DNA of 64,000 bases from Blautia sp. (GCA_023663685.1 JAMPHB010000002.1:226392-290391), one strand, 5' to 3'. Shown: positions 20,505 through 31,057, counted from the first letter of the stretch. A program made the numbers and translations. Notes: generated from the letters alone by a model not told the origin.

Positions 20505-20568
20505 CCTCCTTACCACATTTCCTGGTGATAAGGAATCCTCCCGGCTCGCCGGGTCCCTCCTTACCACA
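20505..20568 (-). promoter_or_regulatory. Leader with competing hairpins before the chemoreceptor start
   Basis: In transcript order after the hemW stop: TGTGGTAAGGAGG (20556-20568), a CCCGGC-GA-GCCGGG hairpin (20540-20553), CCTTATCACC (20524-20533), then a second TGTGGTAAGGAGG (20505-20517) that contains the ribosome site, then AATT-ATG. The single CCTTATCACC can pair with either copy. Pairing with the second buries part of the ribosome site; pairing with the first would free it. It may instead be a dispersed palindromic repeat. Confidence 0.5.
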
Positions 20569-20570
20569 GA

Positions 20571-21743
20571 CTATAAAAACCTCGCTATACAGTAATTTGC
20601 CAGATCCATGCCCTTGTCTGTCAGAAAAATCCTCCCCTCCGCCGCGGCGAGAAGCCCCTGCGCCTTCAGATCGTCCAGCACGGCCCGGTACATGACCTCG
20701 ATCGGCACGCCAAAGTCCGCCTCAAACGCAGCCCTTGTAATTCCTCCCGTCATGCGAAGCCCCAAAAACATGAATTCCCCCATCTGCTCCTTCCGGTCGA
20801 GATCCGCCACCTCCAGATAGTCCTCCTCCGTAAGCGTCTCCGGATGCCTGCAGTTTTCTATATAGGTATAAAGCTCTCTCGTATTCGAAAAGCGCACATT
20901 CTCAATCATAGAGGCGGCGCCCAGCCCCAGTCCCAGATAATTCTCTCTCGTCCAGTAGCCGATATTGTGACGGCAGGCAAATCCCGGTTTCGCATAATTG
21001 GAGACCTCGTAGCGCTCATAGCCCGCCTTACACAGCACCCGCTGGGTGAGCTTGTACATCCGGTAGGATTCGTCCTCGTCCGGCAGGGTCTGCGTCTTAA
21101 GTCCCGCCTGCTGCCGCACCGCATCAAACTTGTACTTGTCATAGTAGGGCGTCCCCTTCTCAATCGTCAGCGTGTATGCCGACAGATGCTCGGGCTTTAA
21201 GCGTATCACCTGCTGCAGCGTCTCCGCAAAGCTCTCCGCCCTCTGGTAGGGAATACCGCTCATCAGATCCACATTGATATTGTAAAAGCCCGCATTCCTC
21301 GCCAGCTCGTAGGTTTTCAGAAACTGTTCGTAGGTATGGATCCTGCCGAGCGTTTTTAACTCTTCATTGTCCGCGGACTGCAGGCCGATCGAAAGCCGGT
21401 TTATCCCCGCGTTCACATAGGCCTTAAGCTTTGCCTCCGTGACCGTGCCGGGATTGCACTCGATCGTTACCTCCGCAGACTCCTCCACCGGAAAACTCTC
21501 ATATACCTGATGCATCACGGCGGAGAAAAGTCCCTCCTCCAGCCAGCTCGGCGTGCCCCCGCCCACATAGATGGTGGATACCCTGTAGCCCTGCAGCTTT
21601 TCGCCAAAATGCCGGATTTCGCAGAGCAGAGCGTGTACATACTCCGCCTGCGTCCGGGTATCTGCGGAAAACGAGAGGAAATCACAGTAATCGCATTTTT
21701 TCACGCAAAAGGGAATGTGTATATATAGTTCTAAATTCTTCAT
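20571..21743 (-). CDS. hemW: Radical SAM protein HemW
   Basis: A 390-residue relative of oxygen-independent coproporphyrinogen oxidase. The radical SAM cluster motif is C13-x3-C17-x2-C20 (CVKKCDYC), followed by VGGGTPSWL. HemW proteins bind haem and act as chaperones for haem insertion rather than decarboxylating coproporphyrinogen; the short N-terminus and the position after lepA agree with HemW. The ATG at 21743 overlaps the lepA stop as TGATG, so translation is coupled; the longer upstream frame is not used. Confidence 0.92.
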   Translation of the reverse strand: MKNLELYIHIPFCVKKCDYCDFLSFSADTRTQAEYVHALLCEIRHFGEKLQGYRVSTIYVGGGTPSWLEEGLFSAVMHQVYESFPVEESAEVTIECNPGTVTEAKLKAYVNAGINRLSIGLQSADNEELKTLGRIHTYEQFLKTYELARNAGFYNINVDLMSGIPYQRAESFAETLQQVIRLKPEHLSAYTLTIEKGTPYYDKYKFDAVRQQAGLKTQTLPDEDESYRMYKLTQRVLCKAGYERYEVSNYAKPGFACRHNIGYWTRENYLGLGLGAASMIENVRFSNTRELYTYIENCRHPETLTEEDYLEVADLDRKEQMGEFMFLGLRMTGGITRAAFEADFGVPIEVMYRAVLDDLKAQGLLAAAEGRIFLTDKGMDLANYCIARFL

Positions 21744-23554
21744 CAATCCTCGTCCAGCTTCAGCACACTCATAAATGCTTCCTGCGGCACCTCCACCGTA
21801 CCAATCTGGCGCATCCGCTTTTTGCCTTCCTTCTGCTTTTCCAAAAGCTTCTTTTTCCGGGAGATATCGCCGCCGTAGCACTTCGCCAGCACGTCCTTTC
21901 TTAATGCCTTTACCGTCTCTCTGGCAATCACCTTTCCTCCCACGGCCGCCTGAATCGGAATCTCAAACAGATGCCTCGGGATCTCCTCCTTTAAACGCTC
22001 ACACATGCGCCTGCCCCGGTCGTAGGCGCTGTCCTTAAAGACGATAAAGGAGAGGGCGTCCACCAGCTCCTTATTGATCAGAATATCCAGCTTCACCAGC
22101 TCCGAACGCACATAGCCCTTCATCTCATAGTCGAAGGAGGCGTAGCCCCTCGAGCGGGACTTTAACGCGTCGAAAAAGTCGTAGATGATCTCGTTCAGGG
22201 GCAGGTCATACTTGAGCACCGCCCGCGTCTCCTCGATATAATCCATACTGACGTACACGCCCCGCCGTTCCTGACAGAGCTTCATTATAGCGCCCACATA
22301 CTCGCTGGTCACCATGATCTCCGCAGAAACCACCGGCTCCTCCATATAGTCAATCTCCGTCGGATCGGGCAGATTCGAGGGGTTGGTCAGCTCCACAACC
22401 TCCCCGTCCACGCGGTGTACCTTATAGATCACGGAGGGAGCCGTCGTCACAAGATCCAGATTGAACTCCCGCTCCAGCCGCTCCTGAATAATCTCCAGAT
22501 GCAAAAGTCCCAAAAAACCACACCGGAAGCCAAAGCCCAGCGCCAGCGAGGTCTCCGGCTCATAGTGCAGGGACGCGTCGTTAATCTGGAGCTTTTCTAA
22601 AGCGTCGCGAAGCTCCGGGTACTTTGCGCTGTCCGCCGGGTACATGCCGCAATACACCATCGGATTGACCTTCTTGTATCCCGGCAACGCCTGCGCGCAT
22701 GGTTTGTCCACAGATGTCACGGTATCGCCGACCCTCGTGTCGCGCACATTTTTGATGCTGGCCGCGATATAGCCCACCATGCCCGCCGACAGCTCCTCAC
22801 AGGGGATGAACTGACCCGCGCCAAAATACCCCACCTCTGTCACCAGATCCTCCGCCTGGGTGGCCATCATGCGAATCCGCGTTCCGGTCTTCACTGTGCC
22901 CTGCATCACCCTGCAGAACACGATCACGCCCTTGTAGGAGTCGTAGAGAGCGTCAAAGATCAGAGCCTGCAGGGGTGCGTCCGCGTCCCCCTTAGGCGCC
23001 GGAATCTTCGTGACAATCTGCTCTAAAACCTCGTCTATATTCAGTCCCGTCTTTGCAGAGATCCTCGGTGCATCCTCCGCCTCGATGCCAATCACATCTT
23101 CAATCTCCTGAATAACCTCCTCCGGCCTTGCGCTGGGGAGGTCAATCTTGTTGATCACCGGCATCACGTCCAGATCGTGGTCGAGCGCCAGATAGACATT
23201 CGCCAGTGTCTGGGCCTCCACGCCCTGCGCCGCATCCACCACAAGTATCGCCCCGTCGCAGGCAGCAAGACTCCTGGATACCTCATAATTAAAGTCCACA
23301 TGCCCCGGGGTGTCGATGAGATTAAAGATATACTCCTCCCCATCTTTTGCGCGGTAGATGATGCGGACAGCCTGCGACTTGATGGTAATTCCCCGCTCCC
23401 GCTCCAGATCCATATTGTCCAGCACCTGCGCCTGCATCTCCCGGCTGGTCAGCGTTCCGGTCTTCTCGATGATTCTGTCCGCCAGTGTGGACTTTCCATG
23501 GTCGATATGGGCTATAATACAAAAATTTCGAATTCTACTCTGGTCAATCGCCAT
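21743..23554 (-). CDS. lepA: Elongation factor 4 (LepA)
   Basis: A 603-residue ribosomal GTPase linked to translation under stress and 30S assembly. G1 [14 protein letters not shown] (residues 15-28), [17 protein letters not shown]-like domains II, III and V, and the LepA-specific C-terminal domain ([33 protein letters not shown]-type block near residues 545-580) are intact. GAGG precedes the ATG. It begins 16 bases after the add stop, so it may be cotranscribed with the nucleoside cassette. lepA-hemW coupling is conserved in Firmicutes. Confidence 0.98.
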   Translation of the reverse strand: MAIDQSRIRNFCIIAHIDHGKSTLADRIIEKTGTLTSREMQAQVLDNMDLERERGITIKSQAVRIIYRAKDGEEYIFNLIDTPGHVDFNYEVSRSLAACDGAILVVDAAQGVEAQTLANVYLALDHDLDVMPVINKIDLPSARPEEVIQEIEDVIGIEAEDAPRISAKTGLNIDEVLEQIVTKIPAPKGDADAPLQALIFDALYDSYKGVIVFCRVMQGTVKTGTRIRMMATQAEDLVTEVGYFGAGQFIPCEELSAGMVGYIAASIKNVRDTRVGDTVTSVDKPCAQALPGYKKVNPMVYCGMYPADSAKYPELRDALEKLQINDASLHYEPETSLALGFGFRCGFLGLLHLEIIQERLEREFNLDLVTTAPSVIYKVHRVDGEVVELTNPSNLPDPTEIDYMEEPVVSAEIMVTSEYVGAIMKLCQERRGVYVSMDYIEETRAVLKYDLPLNEIIYDFFDALKSRSRGYASFDYEMKGYVRSELVKLDILINKELVDALSFIVFKDSAYDRGRRMCERLKEEIPRHLFEIPIQAAVGGKVIARETVKALRKDVLAKCYGGDISRKKKLLEKQKEGKKRMRQIGTVEVPQEAFMSVLKLDED

Positions 23555-23570
23555 TTTAACACCTCGTAAA

Positions 23571-24563
23571 CTAATACAAATATGTGAGCAGCCTCTGCTT
23601 CACCGCCTCCGGCGCAAAGCTCACCTCCACCGAGTCTCTGTAAATCTGCCCGCACATGCGCTCATTCATCATGCCTGCGCCGGACAAAAGCAGATACTCA
23701 TCCGTGCAGGTGGTTCCGCTGACCGTCCGGTTGTCCGTATTTATTGATACAGGCACCCCCGCCTCTAAAAACTCCGGGAGCGGATAGTCCGAAAGTGCCT
23801 TAAGCGCCTTCGTCTGTAAATTGCTGGTGGGACAAAGCTCCACACCGATACGCCTGTCTGCACACAGCCTGATAAGTTCTTTATCGCCCCTCATGGCGAT
23901 GCCGTGGCCGATACGCTTTGCTCCCAGTGCAATGGCCGCCTTTATATTCTCCCTGCTGCCGCACTCGCCGGAGTGTATCGTATACGGCATCCCGTATTCC
24001 TTCGCCTTATAAAAAAAATCGGCATAATCCGCCGTCGGATAAGCTTTCTCATCCCCTGCCAGATCGCAACCCACCACGCCGCATCCAAAAAACTCTCTCG
24101 CCTTTTTCAGCATGGAAAGGTTCTCCTCCATATCGAGACTGCGCATCCCGCAGACAAGGATTCCCGTAGAGATACCGGTCTTTTCCCCCGCCTCCATAAG
24201 CCCCTCCTGCACAGCTTCAATGGCTTCGCCGACAGAAAGTCCCCTCACCAGAGAAAAGGAGGGCGCAAAACGCACCTCCAGATACTTCACATTCTCCGCC
24301 GCCGCCGAAAGTGCAAGATCCAGCGCCGCCGCATGTAAGCCCTCCTTCGTCTGCAGACAGCGAAGCGGCAGATCAAAGCGTTCCAGATACTCGGCAAGGC
24401 TCTCACAGTCCTTCGGCGCACGCAGCAGCTCCTCCAGCTCCTCCTCTTCGTGCTCCTCCCCCAGCCTGCGCAAAAGCTCCCCCGTCACCTCCGGGCTCAT
24501 GGAACCGTCCAGATGACAGTGAAGCTCGATTTTCGGCATATTGTAGGCTACGAAATGGTTCAT
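23571..24563 (-). CDS. add: Adenosine deaminase
   Basis: A 330-residue zinc amidohydrolase-fold enzyme converting adenosine or deoxyadenosine to inosine. Metal and catalytic motifs are visible: HCHLDGSM near the start, HSGECGS, GHGIAM, and [12 protein letters not shown] with the catalytic Asp. ATG overlaps the deoB stop as TGATG. With udp, cdd and deoB this makes a nucleoside catabolic set: base release, deamination, and pentose-1-phosphate isomerisation. Strict adenosine specificity versus adenine or other amidohydrolase substrates is not certain. Confidence 0.9.
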   Translation of the reverse strand: MNHFVAYNMPKIELHCHLDGSMSPEVTGELLRRLGEEHEEEELEELLRAPKDCESLAEYLERFDLPLRCLQTKEGLHAAALDLALSAAAENVKYLEVRFAPSFSLVRGLSVGEAIEAVQEGLMEAGEKTGISTGILVCGMRSLDMEENLSMLKKAREFFGCGVVGCDLAGDEKAYPTADYADFFYKAKEYGMPYTIHSGECGSRENIKAAIALGAKRIGHGIAMRGDKELIRLCADRRIGVELCPTSNLQTKALKALSDYPLPEFLEAGVPVSINTDNRTVSGTTCTDEYLLLSGAGMMNERMCGQIYRDSVEVSFAPEAVKQRLLTYLY

Positions 24564-25756
24564 CAGACTAACCTCCCAAGTATGGATTCCCCGATAGTGC
24601 CCTCCGGCATGGCCACGCCAAAATTCTCTGCCACCGTCGCACCGACCACCGCGAAGGTGTCCGACGCGGGAAGCGCTCCCTGCCCGCGAAAGCCGGGCGA
24701 ATACGCCAGAAAAGGTACCTGCTCCCTCGTATGATCCGTCCCCCGGTAGGTGGGGTCGTTGCCGTGATCCGCCGTGAGAATCAAAAGATCCTCCCCGGTA
24801 AGCTTTGACAGAAGCTCTCCCAGCTTCTCATCGAAGCGCTCAATTTCCGCGGCATAGCCCGCCGGATCCCTGCGGTGTCCCCACAGCGCGTCAAAATCCA
24901 CCAGATTCGTAAAGCAAAGCCCCGTAAAATCCCTGTCTGTAAGAGCTATGGTCTGCTCCATGCCGTGCACACTGCTGTCGGAGTGGCTGCTCTCTGTGAT
25001 GCCGCGCCCCACAAAAATATCGTTTATTTTCCCCACGGAAATCACTGCAAGCCCCGCATCTTTTAACGCGTCCAGCACCGTCCTTCCCTGCGGCTCTAAC
25101 GCATAGTCCCGCCGGTTGCTGGTGCGCTTAAATTCGCCGCGCCTTTTTCCCACATAGGGGCGCGCGATCACCCGGCCCACCCGCCATGCATCGCGCAGGG
25201 TCAGCTCTCTGGCAAGCTCACAGTAATGATAGAGCGTATCCAGCCCCATAGTCTCCTCATTCCCGCAGATCTGCAGCACCGAGTCCGCAGAAGTGTAGAC
25301 AATGAGCTTTCCCTCATAGATTTCCTGCTCTCCAAGCTCCTCTAAGATCACCGTGCCGCTGGCGGCTTTGTTTCCGATAATCTCCCGCCCGGTAAGTCTG
25401 GAAAGCTCTGCAATCAGCTCCCTTGGAAATCCCGTGTCTGTGAAGGTGATAAAGGGCTTTGTCGTGTGAATCCCCATCATCTCCCAGTGCCCGGTCATCG
25501 TATCCTTGCCGTTGCTTCTCTCGTTCATCGCCATGTAGTAGGCGGGCGGCTTTTGAGCCGGAGGCACAGACTTCATGGGTTTTAAATTGGCAAGCCCCAG
25601 CTTCTGCAGATTCGGTATATCAAGCGTTCCGACATGCTCTGCAATATGTCCCAGTGTGTCCGCCCCGGCGTCCCCGAAGGCTGCGGCGTCCGGCATCGCG
25701 CCGATTCCCAGTGAATCCAGTACAATGACAAACACCCGTCGAAATTGACTGCCCAT
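24563..25756 (-). CDS. deoB: Phosphopentomutase
   Basis: A 397-residue alkaline-phosphatase-superfamily mutase interconverting (deoxy)ribose 1- and 5-phosphate, moving nucleoside sugars into central metabolism. The N-terminal metal site [15 protein letters not shown], the phospho-acceptor Thr in [12 protein letters not shown], and the C-terminal [22 protein letters not shown] are all present. GAGGGC precedes the ATG. Expected order is after cdd and before add; the one-base overlap with add indicates coupled translation. Confidence 0.97.
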   Translation of the reverse strand: MGSQFRRVFVIVLDSLGIGAMPDAAAFGDAGADTLGHIAEHVGTLDIPNLQKLGLANLKPMKSVPPAQKPPAYYMAMNERSNGKDTMTGHWEMMGIHTTKPFITFTDTGFPRELIAELSRLTGREIIGNKAASGTVILEELGEQEIYEGKLIVYTSADSVLQICGNEETMGLDTLYHYCELARELTLRDAWRVGRVIARPYVGKRRGEFKRTSNRRDYALEPQGRTVLDALKDAGLAVISVGKINDIFVGRGITESSHSDSSVHGMEQTIALTDRDFTGLCFTNLVDFDALWGHRRDPAGYAAEIERFDEKLGELLSKLTGEDLLILTADHGNDPTYRGTDHTREQVPFLAYSPGFRGQGALPASDTFAVVGATVAENFGVAMPEGTIGESILGRLV

Positions 25757-25771
25757 AGAATGCCCTCATTT

Positions 25772-26191
25772 CTAATCAAATACTTCCCGCAGATTTCCGG
25801 GGCCAAAGCTCTCCGGCACAAGCTCGCAAAGCCGCAGCGCCCGCAATACCTCCCCCGACTTAAAAATTACAAGGAAGGAGGCGGGATCACAAAATTCCAT
25901 CATCACCTGGCGGCAGACGCCGCAGGGTGCACAGCTCTCCGGCTCCCTGCCCTGCCAGCCTCCGGCAACCGCAATCGCCGAAAAGCGTCTCTCCCCCTCG
26001 CTCACCGCCTTGAAAAAAGCCGTGCGCTCGGCGCAGCTCGTGGGAGTGTAGGCCGCATTCTCGATATTACAGCCCTGATATACCTTCCCCTCCGCCGTCA
26101 GAAGAGCTGCGCCCACTGTCCAGTGGGAATAGGGAGTGTATGCATTTTTTCTGGCCTCCTGCGCCAGCCGAAACAGCTCCTGATCCTCCAT
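25772..26191 (-). CDS. cdd: Cytidine deaminase
   Basis: A 139-residue small tetrameric-type zinc deaminase turning (deoxy)cytidine to (deoxy)uridine, the substrate of the udp product upstream. Motifs TSCAERTAFF (zinc Cys and catalytic Glu) and PCGVCRQVMMEF (two more zinc Cys) are present. A GTG at 26194 directly precedes the ATG at 26191; the ATG is preferred, with GGAGAGG eight or so bases upstream overlapping the end of the chemoreceptor gene. It abuts that gene's stop, so the pair is cotranscribed. Confidence 0.96.
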   Translation of the reverse strand: MEDQELFRLAQEARKNAYTPYSHWTVGAALLTAEGKVYQGCNIENAAYTPTSCAERTAFFKAVSEGERRFSAIAVAGGWQGREPESCAPCGVCRQVMMEFCDPASFLVIFKSGEVLRALRLCELVPESFGPGNLREVFD

Positions 26192-26194
26192 CAC

Positions 26195-27667
26195 TTACCT
26201 CTCCACCAGCTCCTTTAACGTCTCTGAAATACTAAAGATCTCATCTAAGATCTGATTCAGCTCGATCATGGCGCGCATACTCTCCTCGCTGATCGACGTA
26301 CCGTTCTCCGAGGATGCCGCGACCTCCTCACTGGTAGCCGAAAGGTTCGTGATGCTGTCGTTGATCTGGTTGTTCGCCTCCACAATCTCCGTGATCTCGT
26401 TGGAGATAGTCTCGATCGTGTCAAACAGTACCTCTGTCTTTTCAATAACTGTGTCGAACTTCTCCTTTGTGTCGTCGATCATCTGTCCCTGCTCCTCGAC
26501 GAAGCGGGCGGATTTTTCCATATTGACCGATGCCTCGGTCACGCTCTCAGTCAGCTTCTCAATAATCTTCTTGATCTGCTCCGTGGACGCCTTCGTCTCA
26601 TCGGAGAGATTGCGGATTTCATCCGCTACCACAGCAAAACCGCGGCCTGCCTCTCCCGCTCTCGCCGCCTCAATCGAGGCATTTAAGGACAAAAGGTTCG
26701 TCTGCTGGGAGATGCCAAGGATAGTGGCGGTAATGGACTCCACCTCCTTGATACTGTTGTCCAGCTCCACGGTATTCTCCTTTGTCTTGCGGGTAATCTC
26801 CGAGGTCTGGATTGCCTTCTCCCGCAGGGCAAGAATCAGCTCCACGCCCTCCTGCACAGAGCTCTGCGACTCCCTTGCATTGTCCCGCATCGCCAGCGTC
26901 TGCTTGTCCGCATTCTCAATATTGGACTGGATATCGCTGGTTCGCATGGTCTGTGTCTCAATCGCCTCGGCGGTGAACTTGACGCTCTCCGCAATCTCCG
27001 CAATGGATGCGTTGGTGGTCTCCATGCTCTGGGTCAGGGACTCGGCTTTTTCCTTTGCAAAATCCAGATTGTGCACCAGCTTCTCCGAATTGCCGATAAT
27101 CTCTTTGGAAAGCAGCTCCGCCGTGTCCATCTGCCTTAATATCTCGTCTGTATTCTCCTTCGCCTGCCGCTCTAAAATCCCCTCTACGATAAAGACGATC
27201 ACACAGAATACTACCACATAAAACATCTGCATGAGACTCTGAGCCTGCGTATCCTTGTAGGTATTAAAGTTTTTGACGCCCGCAATGATATTGAGCACGA
27301 TACAAAGCGCCATCACAATCGCGGCAAAACGGCGGTTCAGATACAGCACCGCAACAATCATAATCGGATATACCAGAGCGTACATGAAGACATTCCGCTG
27401 TGTCAGTATCGTGACCCCGTAGGTCAGAAACATGCAGATAAAACTCATAAGTACATACTGGGGCTTATTCCGAAGCATAAAATGACAGACAAGATAGACC
27501 GCAAAGATAACCACGCAGACGATTACTCTCGGAACCACGACTCCCATATTCGCCGTCTTGTCAAGTAAGCCCAGCAATGCCATGACTGTAGAATACAGCA
27601 TAATAATCAGTGCCACAATAAACGTAATCTTATTTCTTTCCTGTCTGTGTCTCTCATTCAGATTCAT
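26195..27667 (-). CDS. Methyl-accepting chemotaxis protein with multi-TM N-terminus, in nucleoside operon
   Basis: A 490-residue chemoreceptor-like protein. Instead of a periplasmic sensor it has about six hydrophobic segments in residues 15-165 with short loops, then a linker helix and a full signalling domain with the tip [35 protein letters not shown]. The membrane block would sense a ligand within or through the membrane or via a partner. No HAMP is evident. It is embedded in the nucleoside operon (udp 30 bases before, cdd directly after), suggesting a link between nucleoside uptake or breakdown and taxis; that link is inference. Confidence 0.9.
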   Translation of the reverse strand: MNLNERHRQERNKITFIVALIIMLYSTVMALLGLLDKTANMGVVVPRVIVCVVIFAVYLVCHFMLRNKPQYVLMSFICMFLTYGVTILTQRNVFMYALVYPIMIVAVLYLNRRFAAIVMALCIVLNIIAGVKNFNTYKDTQAQSLMQMFYVVVFCVIVFIVEGILERQAKENTDEILRQMDTAELLSKEIIGNSEKLVHNLDFAKEKAESLTQSMETTNASIAEIAESVKFTAEAIETQTMRTSDIQSNIENADKQTLAMRDNARESQSSVQEGVELILALREKAIQTSEITRKTKENTVELDNSIKEVESITATILGISQQTNLLSLNASIEAARAGEAGRGFAVVADEIRNLSDETKASTEQIKKIIEKLTESVTEASVNMEKSARFVEEQGQMIDDTKEKFDTVIEKTEVLFDTIETISNEITEIVEANNQINDSITNLSATSEEVAASSENGTSISEESMRAMIELNQILDEIFSISETLKELVER

Positions 27668-27697
27668 TTTTCTCCTCCTGACTGTTCCCCCTGTATG

Positions 27698-28471
27698 TCA
27701 CCCGTTCTTTTGAATCAAAATACGAAGAGCCTCCAGTGCGCACAGAATCGCCGACTCCGTGTCGTGCACCTGTGCGTTAGGCAGGCCTTTCTTCTCTCTC
27801 TCCTGATTCGCGATTACCAGATAGCAGGCGCCTACCCGCACCCGCAGAAAGCTTCCGGCGATAAACAGCGCCGCCGTCTCCATCTCCGATGCCAGACAGC
27901 CCATCCGAAGCCACGCCTCCCACTTATCCGTAAGCTCATAGCTCACCGGCATGATCTCCGGCTCGTGCTGGCCGAAAAAGGAGTCCTTGCTCTGTACGAC
28001 CCCCACATGATAACGTGCGCCCTGCCGCCTGGCCGCACACATCAGCGCGCGCATCACCTCCGGGTCTGAGACTGCCGGGTACTCGATGGGCGCAAACTCA
28101 CGGCTTGTCCCCTCCATGCGTACCGCGCCGTTTGCAATGACCAGATCTCCCCCCTGCACATCTGTCTGCATCCCTCCGCAGGTACCGATACGGATAAAGG
28201 TGCCTGCACCGCACTTCGCCAGCTCGTTGATGGCGATCGCGGCGGACGGCCCTCCGATCCCGGTAGAGGTAACGCTCACCTTCACCCCGGAAAACATCCC
28301 GGTGTAGGTGGTAAACTCCCGGCTGTCCGCAATGAGGAACGGATTCTCGAAATGCTCCGCAATCTTTGCGCAGCGCTTCGGATCTCCTGGCAAAAGCACA
28401 TACTCCCCCACGTCTCCCGGGCCGACCCCGGTATGATACTGCCTGCCGGAGCCCTCCGCATAATCAACCAT
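27698..28471 (-). CDS. udp: Uridine phosphorylase family nucleoside phosphorylase
   Basis: A 257-residue NP-I family phosphorylase that splits (deoxy)uridine with phosphate to base and pentose-1-phosphate. [29 protein letters not shown] and [13 protein letters not shown] are the phosphate, sugar and base site blocks; the layout fits uridine more than purine phosphorylase, though specificity is not certain. ATG at 28471 is preferred to GTG at 28477 because GGGGGAG lies five bases upstream of it. First gene of the nucleoside cassette; a 16-bp perfect palindrome lies 25 bases before the start. Confidence 0.87.
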   Translation of the reverse strand: MVDYAEGSGRQYHTGVGPGDVGEYVLLPGDPKRCAKIAEHFENPFLIADSREFTTYTGMFSGVKVSVTSTGIGGPSAAIAINELAKCGAGTFIRIGTCGGMQTDVQGGDLVIANGAVRMEGTSREFAPIEYPAVSDPEVMRALMCAARRQGARYHVGVVQSKDSFFGQHEPEIMPVSYELTDKWEAWLRMGCLASEMETAALFIAGSFLRVRVGACYLVIANQEREKKGLPNAQVHDTESAILCALEALRILIQKNG

Positions 28472-28495
28472 ATACACTCCCCCATTCTGTGTACT

Positions 28496-28511
28496 TTCTT
28501 ATATATAAGAA
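28496..28511. promoter_or_regulatory. Perfect palindrome upstream of udp, candidate operator
   Basis: TTCTTATATATAAGAA is a perfect 16-bp inverted repeat located where a promoter -10 and start site would be expected for udp. It may be bound by a repressor of the nucleoside operon; no regulator gene is adjacent. Confidence 0.4.
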
Positions 28512-28576
28512 TATCACATTCTTCTTTTTTTGTCTTCCCTTTTTACTATTTTTTTCGAAAGTATTCGGTTTTTAGC

Positions 28577-29851
28577 TTAATCCTTTGTATATTCTCCGGA
28601 AAGAACCTTATCGAGAATATCCGCCAGCGGATCCATGGCGTTCATCGCCTCCTCCACCGTGTTTGTCTGTGCCCCGACCTCCACTAAAAGAGACTTCGGC
28701 ACAAAATGCATGTTATACCGGTAGCCCTTTAGATAGATGCAGCGGGAATAATCCGGATAATACTCCGCCGCCGCAAGCTGCATCTGCAGGGAAAAGGCAA
28801 GATTATCTTTAATATAGGGATTTTTCAGGTATGCGATATCCCCCACCGCCGTGGTGTGGCTAAGGCCGTTAAAAAACATGATCTGCGCCGTCTTTTTTCC
28901 ATTCTGCTCCGTCACAAGATGCACCGTCTCACCGACCCCGTCGCGGTGCAGGTCAATGACGACCTCGATGCCCGGATTGTCCTCCAAAATCTGTTCTATG
29001 TAGGGAGCCGCGGCGGAGTATGCCCGGTCCCTTTTGGGAAGATCGTAGGTTCCCTTGTCATGGAGTACGCGGTAGCCCTTTGCGGTGAGAAGCTCCGTCA
29101 GTCTGTCCCCGAGCCCCACCACCGTCGTGGAGGAATCCCCCGCCACGGAATCCTTATAACCCTCCTGCGAATGGGTGTGGTAGATGAGAATCTGCGGTCC
29201 TTTGGCATCTTCGTCCAGCGTGAGGTCGTAGGCAAGCAACTTTTTTGCATTCAGCAGGCCGCTTCCGATGGTGGTCGTTTTGTCCACCTGATAAAAATTT
29301 TGCAGAAGATAGTCGAAATCCTCCAGCTTTTTGCGGTTGACTGTCACCTTTTTCCCGTCGGCAGAGGCAGTCTGCACCTCCTGCGTCTCCTCCGCTTCTG
29401 TCTCCCGCGCTTCCCCCGCCTCCGTCTCCCTTCGCTCCTCTGCGGTCTTTTTAGTCTCACGGCTCTCAGCAGCTGTACCCGCGCTCTGGTTTTCCGCGAT
29501 CATTCTCTGCACACTGGCATTTTCCTGCGCTGCCAGATTCTCATAGTCCATAAGCTCCTCCGCCCGGGACTCGTACCAGAGCATCTCCTCATTTGCCGCC
29601 AGCGCCGGATACATGGCGGCCGTCATGTCCCGGTAAATACCGCTTCCTCCCTCCTGCCGGGTGCTGATGAAGCCCGGCACATAAATATTCAGCACGCCGT
29701 TGTAGACCTGAATGGACAGATTTCTCCCGATGCCGGTCCACAGGATTCCACCCCAGTGATACAGGCACGCGCCCGCCGCCGTCAACTGGAGGATTACAAA
29801 GAAAAGAAGCAGCCCCCTGCTTCTTCCCGCTCTTTTACTCCGCACAAACAT
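28577..29851 (-). CDS. spoIIP: Stage II sporulation protein P (peptidoglycan amidase)
   Basis: A 424-residue membrane-anchored amidase which, with SpoIID and SpoIIM, degrades septal peptidoglycan to drive engulfment. One TM helix (about residues 15-37) precedes a low-complexity Glu/Thr-rich linker (about 125-165) and the amidase domain with PQILIYHTHSQEGYKDS and VIDLHRDGVG. Two GTG codons precede the ATG at 29851; GAGG five bases upstream favours the ATG. It follows gpr as in Bacillus. The expanded EARETEAEE-type linker is longer than usual. A short 7-bp inverted repeat overlaps the region just upstream. Confidence 0.96.
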   Translation of the reverse strand: MFVRSKRAGRSRGLLLFFVILQLTAAGACLYHWGGILWTGIGRNLSIQVYNGVLNIYVPGFISTRQEGGSGIYRDMTAAMYPALAANEEMLWYESRAEELMDYENLAAQENASVQRMIAENQSAGTAAESRETKKTAEERRETEAGEARETEAEETQEVQTASADGKKVTVNRKKLEDFDYLLQNFYQVDKTTTIGSGLLNAKKLLAYDLTLDEDAKGPQILIYHTHSQEGYKDSVAGDSSTTVVGLGDRLTELLTAKGYRVLHDKGTYDLPKRDRAYSAAAPYIEQILEDNPGIEVVIDLHRDGVGETVHLVTEQNGKKTAQIMFFNGLSHTTAVGDIAYLKNPYIKDNLAFSLQMQLAAAEYYPDYSRCIYLKGYRYNMHFVPKSLLVEVGAQTNTVEEAMNAMDPLADILDKVLSGEYTKD

Positions 29852-29875
29852 CACCACCTCAAGGCATTATATGCC

Positions 29876-30853
29876 TTAGCTCTCCCCCTTATTCCCCAAC
29901 AGAGCCACGTTGAGTCCCTCCGAGATCAGAAAGCTGAGCTGTTTGATGGAATCATCTATATTTTTTGGTGTGACAAAGAGTCCGTTCAACTGGGGTGACA
30001 AAAGCTCCCTCGCCAGCTCCTGCCTCTCCCTTTCATCCAACTCCTGCAGATCTGACAAAGACATGGCATGAATCAGGGCGGTCATGGCGTCTGCCACAAT
30101 GGTTGCCGCATCCACGACCGTGGGAACTCCGAGAGAGATCACAGGCACGCCGATGCTCTCCTGATTGATGGCATTGCGGTGGTTGCCGATGCCGCTGCCC
30201 GGCGTAATCCCCGTGTCCGTGAGCTGAATCGTCCGCCCGAGCCTCTTGACATTGCGGGCGGCCAGCGCATCTACGGTGATGACAAAATCCGGGTTCGTCT
30301 CCTTTACCACTCCCCGCAGGATTTCCACGCACTCCATGCCGGTCTGTGCCATGACACCCGGCACGATTCCGCTGATTTTGCTGACGTCCTCGTCGGAAAA
30401 GGCGTAGCGTCCGAACTCGTTCATAATATGTCTTGTGATGAACAGATTATCCACCACCCGCGGCCCCAGCGCATCCGGCGTTACATCGCGGTTTCCCAGC
30501 CCCACCACAAGCACGGAGACCTCCAGACCGTGCGTGAGCTTCTCCAGGTTCTCCTCGACAAGCGCATCCGGCAACATCTGGCGGATGGTTCTGGCCAGCT
30601 CCAGCGAAATATCCCGGTGTCCGCCCTCGTCCTCCTCTGCCATCTGCGGAGCCTCAATCGTAACGTATCTGCCCCTCGGCCGTCCCATGGCGTGGGCAGC
30701 ATTCTCAGTCTGGATAATGACGGTGCTCACCACCACCCCGTTCTCTCTCTCCTCCTCGTAAAAATCAACGCCTCTGACCTCTCCACGGTTTTTCAGCCGC
30801 TCCTGCGATTCCAGCGCCAGATCTGTCCGTATCGGATATGTCTCTTCCAGCAA
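29876..30853 (-). CDS. gpr: Germination protease GPR
   Basis: A 325-residue spore protease that degrades small acid-soluble proteins at germination. RTDLALE near the N-terminus is the pro-region and self-processing area; VLVVGLGNRDVTPDALGPRVV and VITVDALAAR carry the conserved Asp residues. The start is TTG at 30853, eight bases after GGGGGG. Its presence with spoIIP shows a spore-former. Expression in the forespore is expected from the family; I could not identify a convincing sigma-G promoter in the 40 bases upstream. Confidence 0.96.
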   Translation of the reverse strand: MLEETYPIRTDLALESQERLKNRGEVRGVDFYEEERENGVVVSTVIIQTENAAHAMGRPRGRYVTIEAPQMAEEDEGGHRDISLELARTIRQMLPDALVEENLEKLTHGLEVSVLVVGLGNRDVTPDALGPRVVDNLFITRHIMNEFGRYAFSDEDVSKISGIVPGVMAQTGMECVEILRGVVKETNPDFVITVDALAARNVKRLGRTIQLTDTGITPGSGIGNHRNAINQESIGVPVISLGVPTVVDAATIVADAMTALIHAMSLSDLQELDERERQELARELLSPQLNGLFVTPKNIDDSIKQLSFLISEGLNVALLGNKGES

Positions 30854-30947
30854 AATTCTGTCCCCCCTACTGCGTATCTCTCATATTTATAATAAGCCGT
30901 AAATGTTCTCTTGCTAACAATTTTCCCAAAATTTTTTAAATTATGTA

Positions 30948-30976
30948 TTGACAGCAGGCATTGATTGGCCTATTAT
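30948..30976 (+). promoter_or_regulatory. Promoter of rpsT
   Basis: TTGACA (30948-30953), 17-base spacer, TATTAT (30971-30976). Transcription from about 30983 gives a 75-base leader before the TTG start. Confidence 0.85.
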
Positions 30977-31057
30977 ATTCTAGTATGTTTGCGATGAAGC
31001 GTCCGTGTCTGTTTCACCGCAGAAGATAAAGAATCCATGAATAGGGAGGTGGACAGA

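Noticed and set aside
20540-20553. Terminator after hemW (CCCGGC-GA-GCCGGG)
   Set aside because: A two-base loop and no T-run; it is more likely part of the leader structure.
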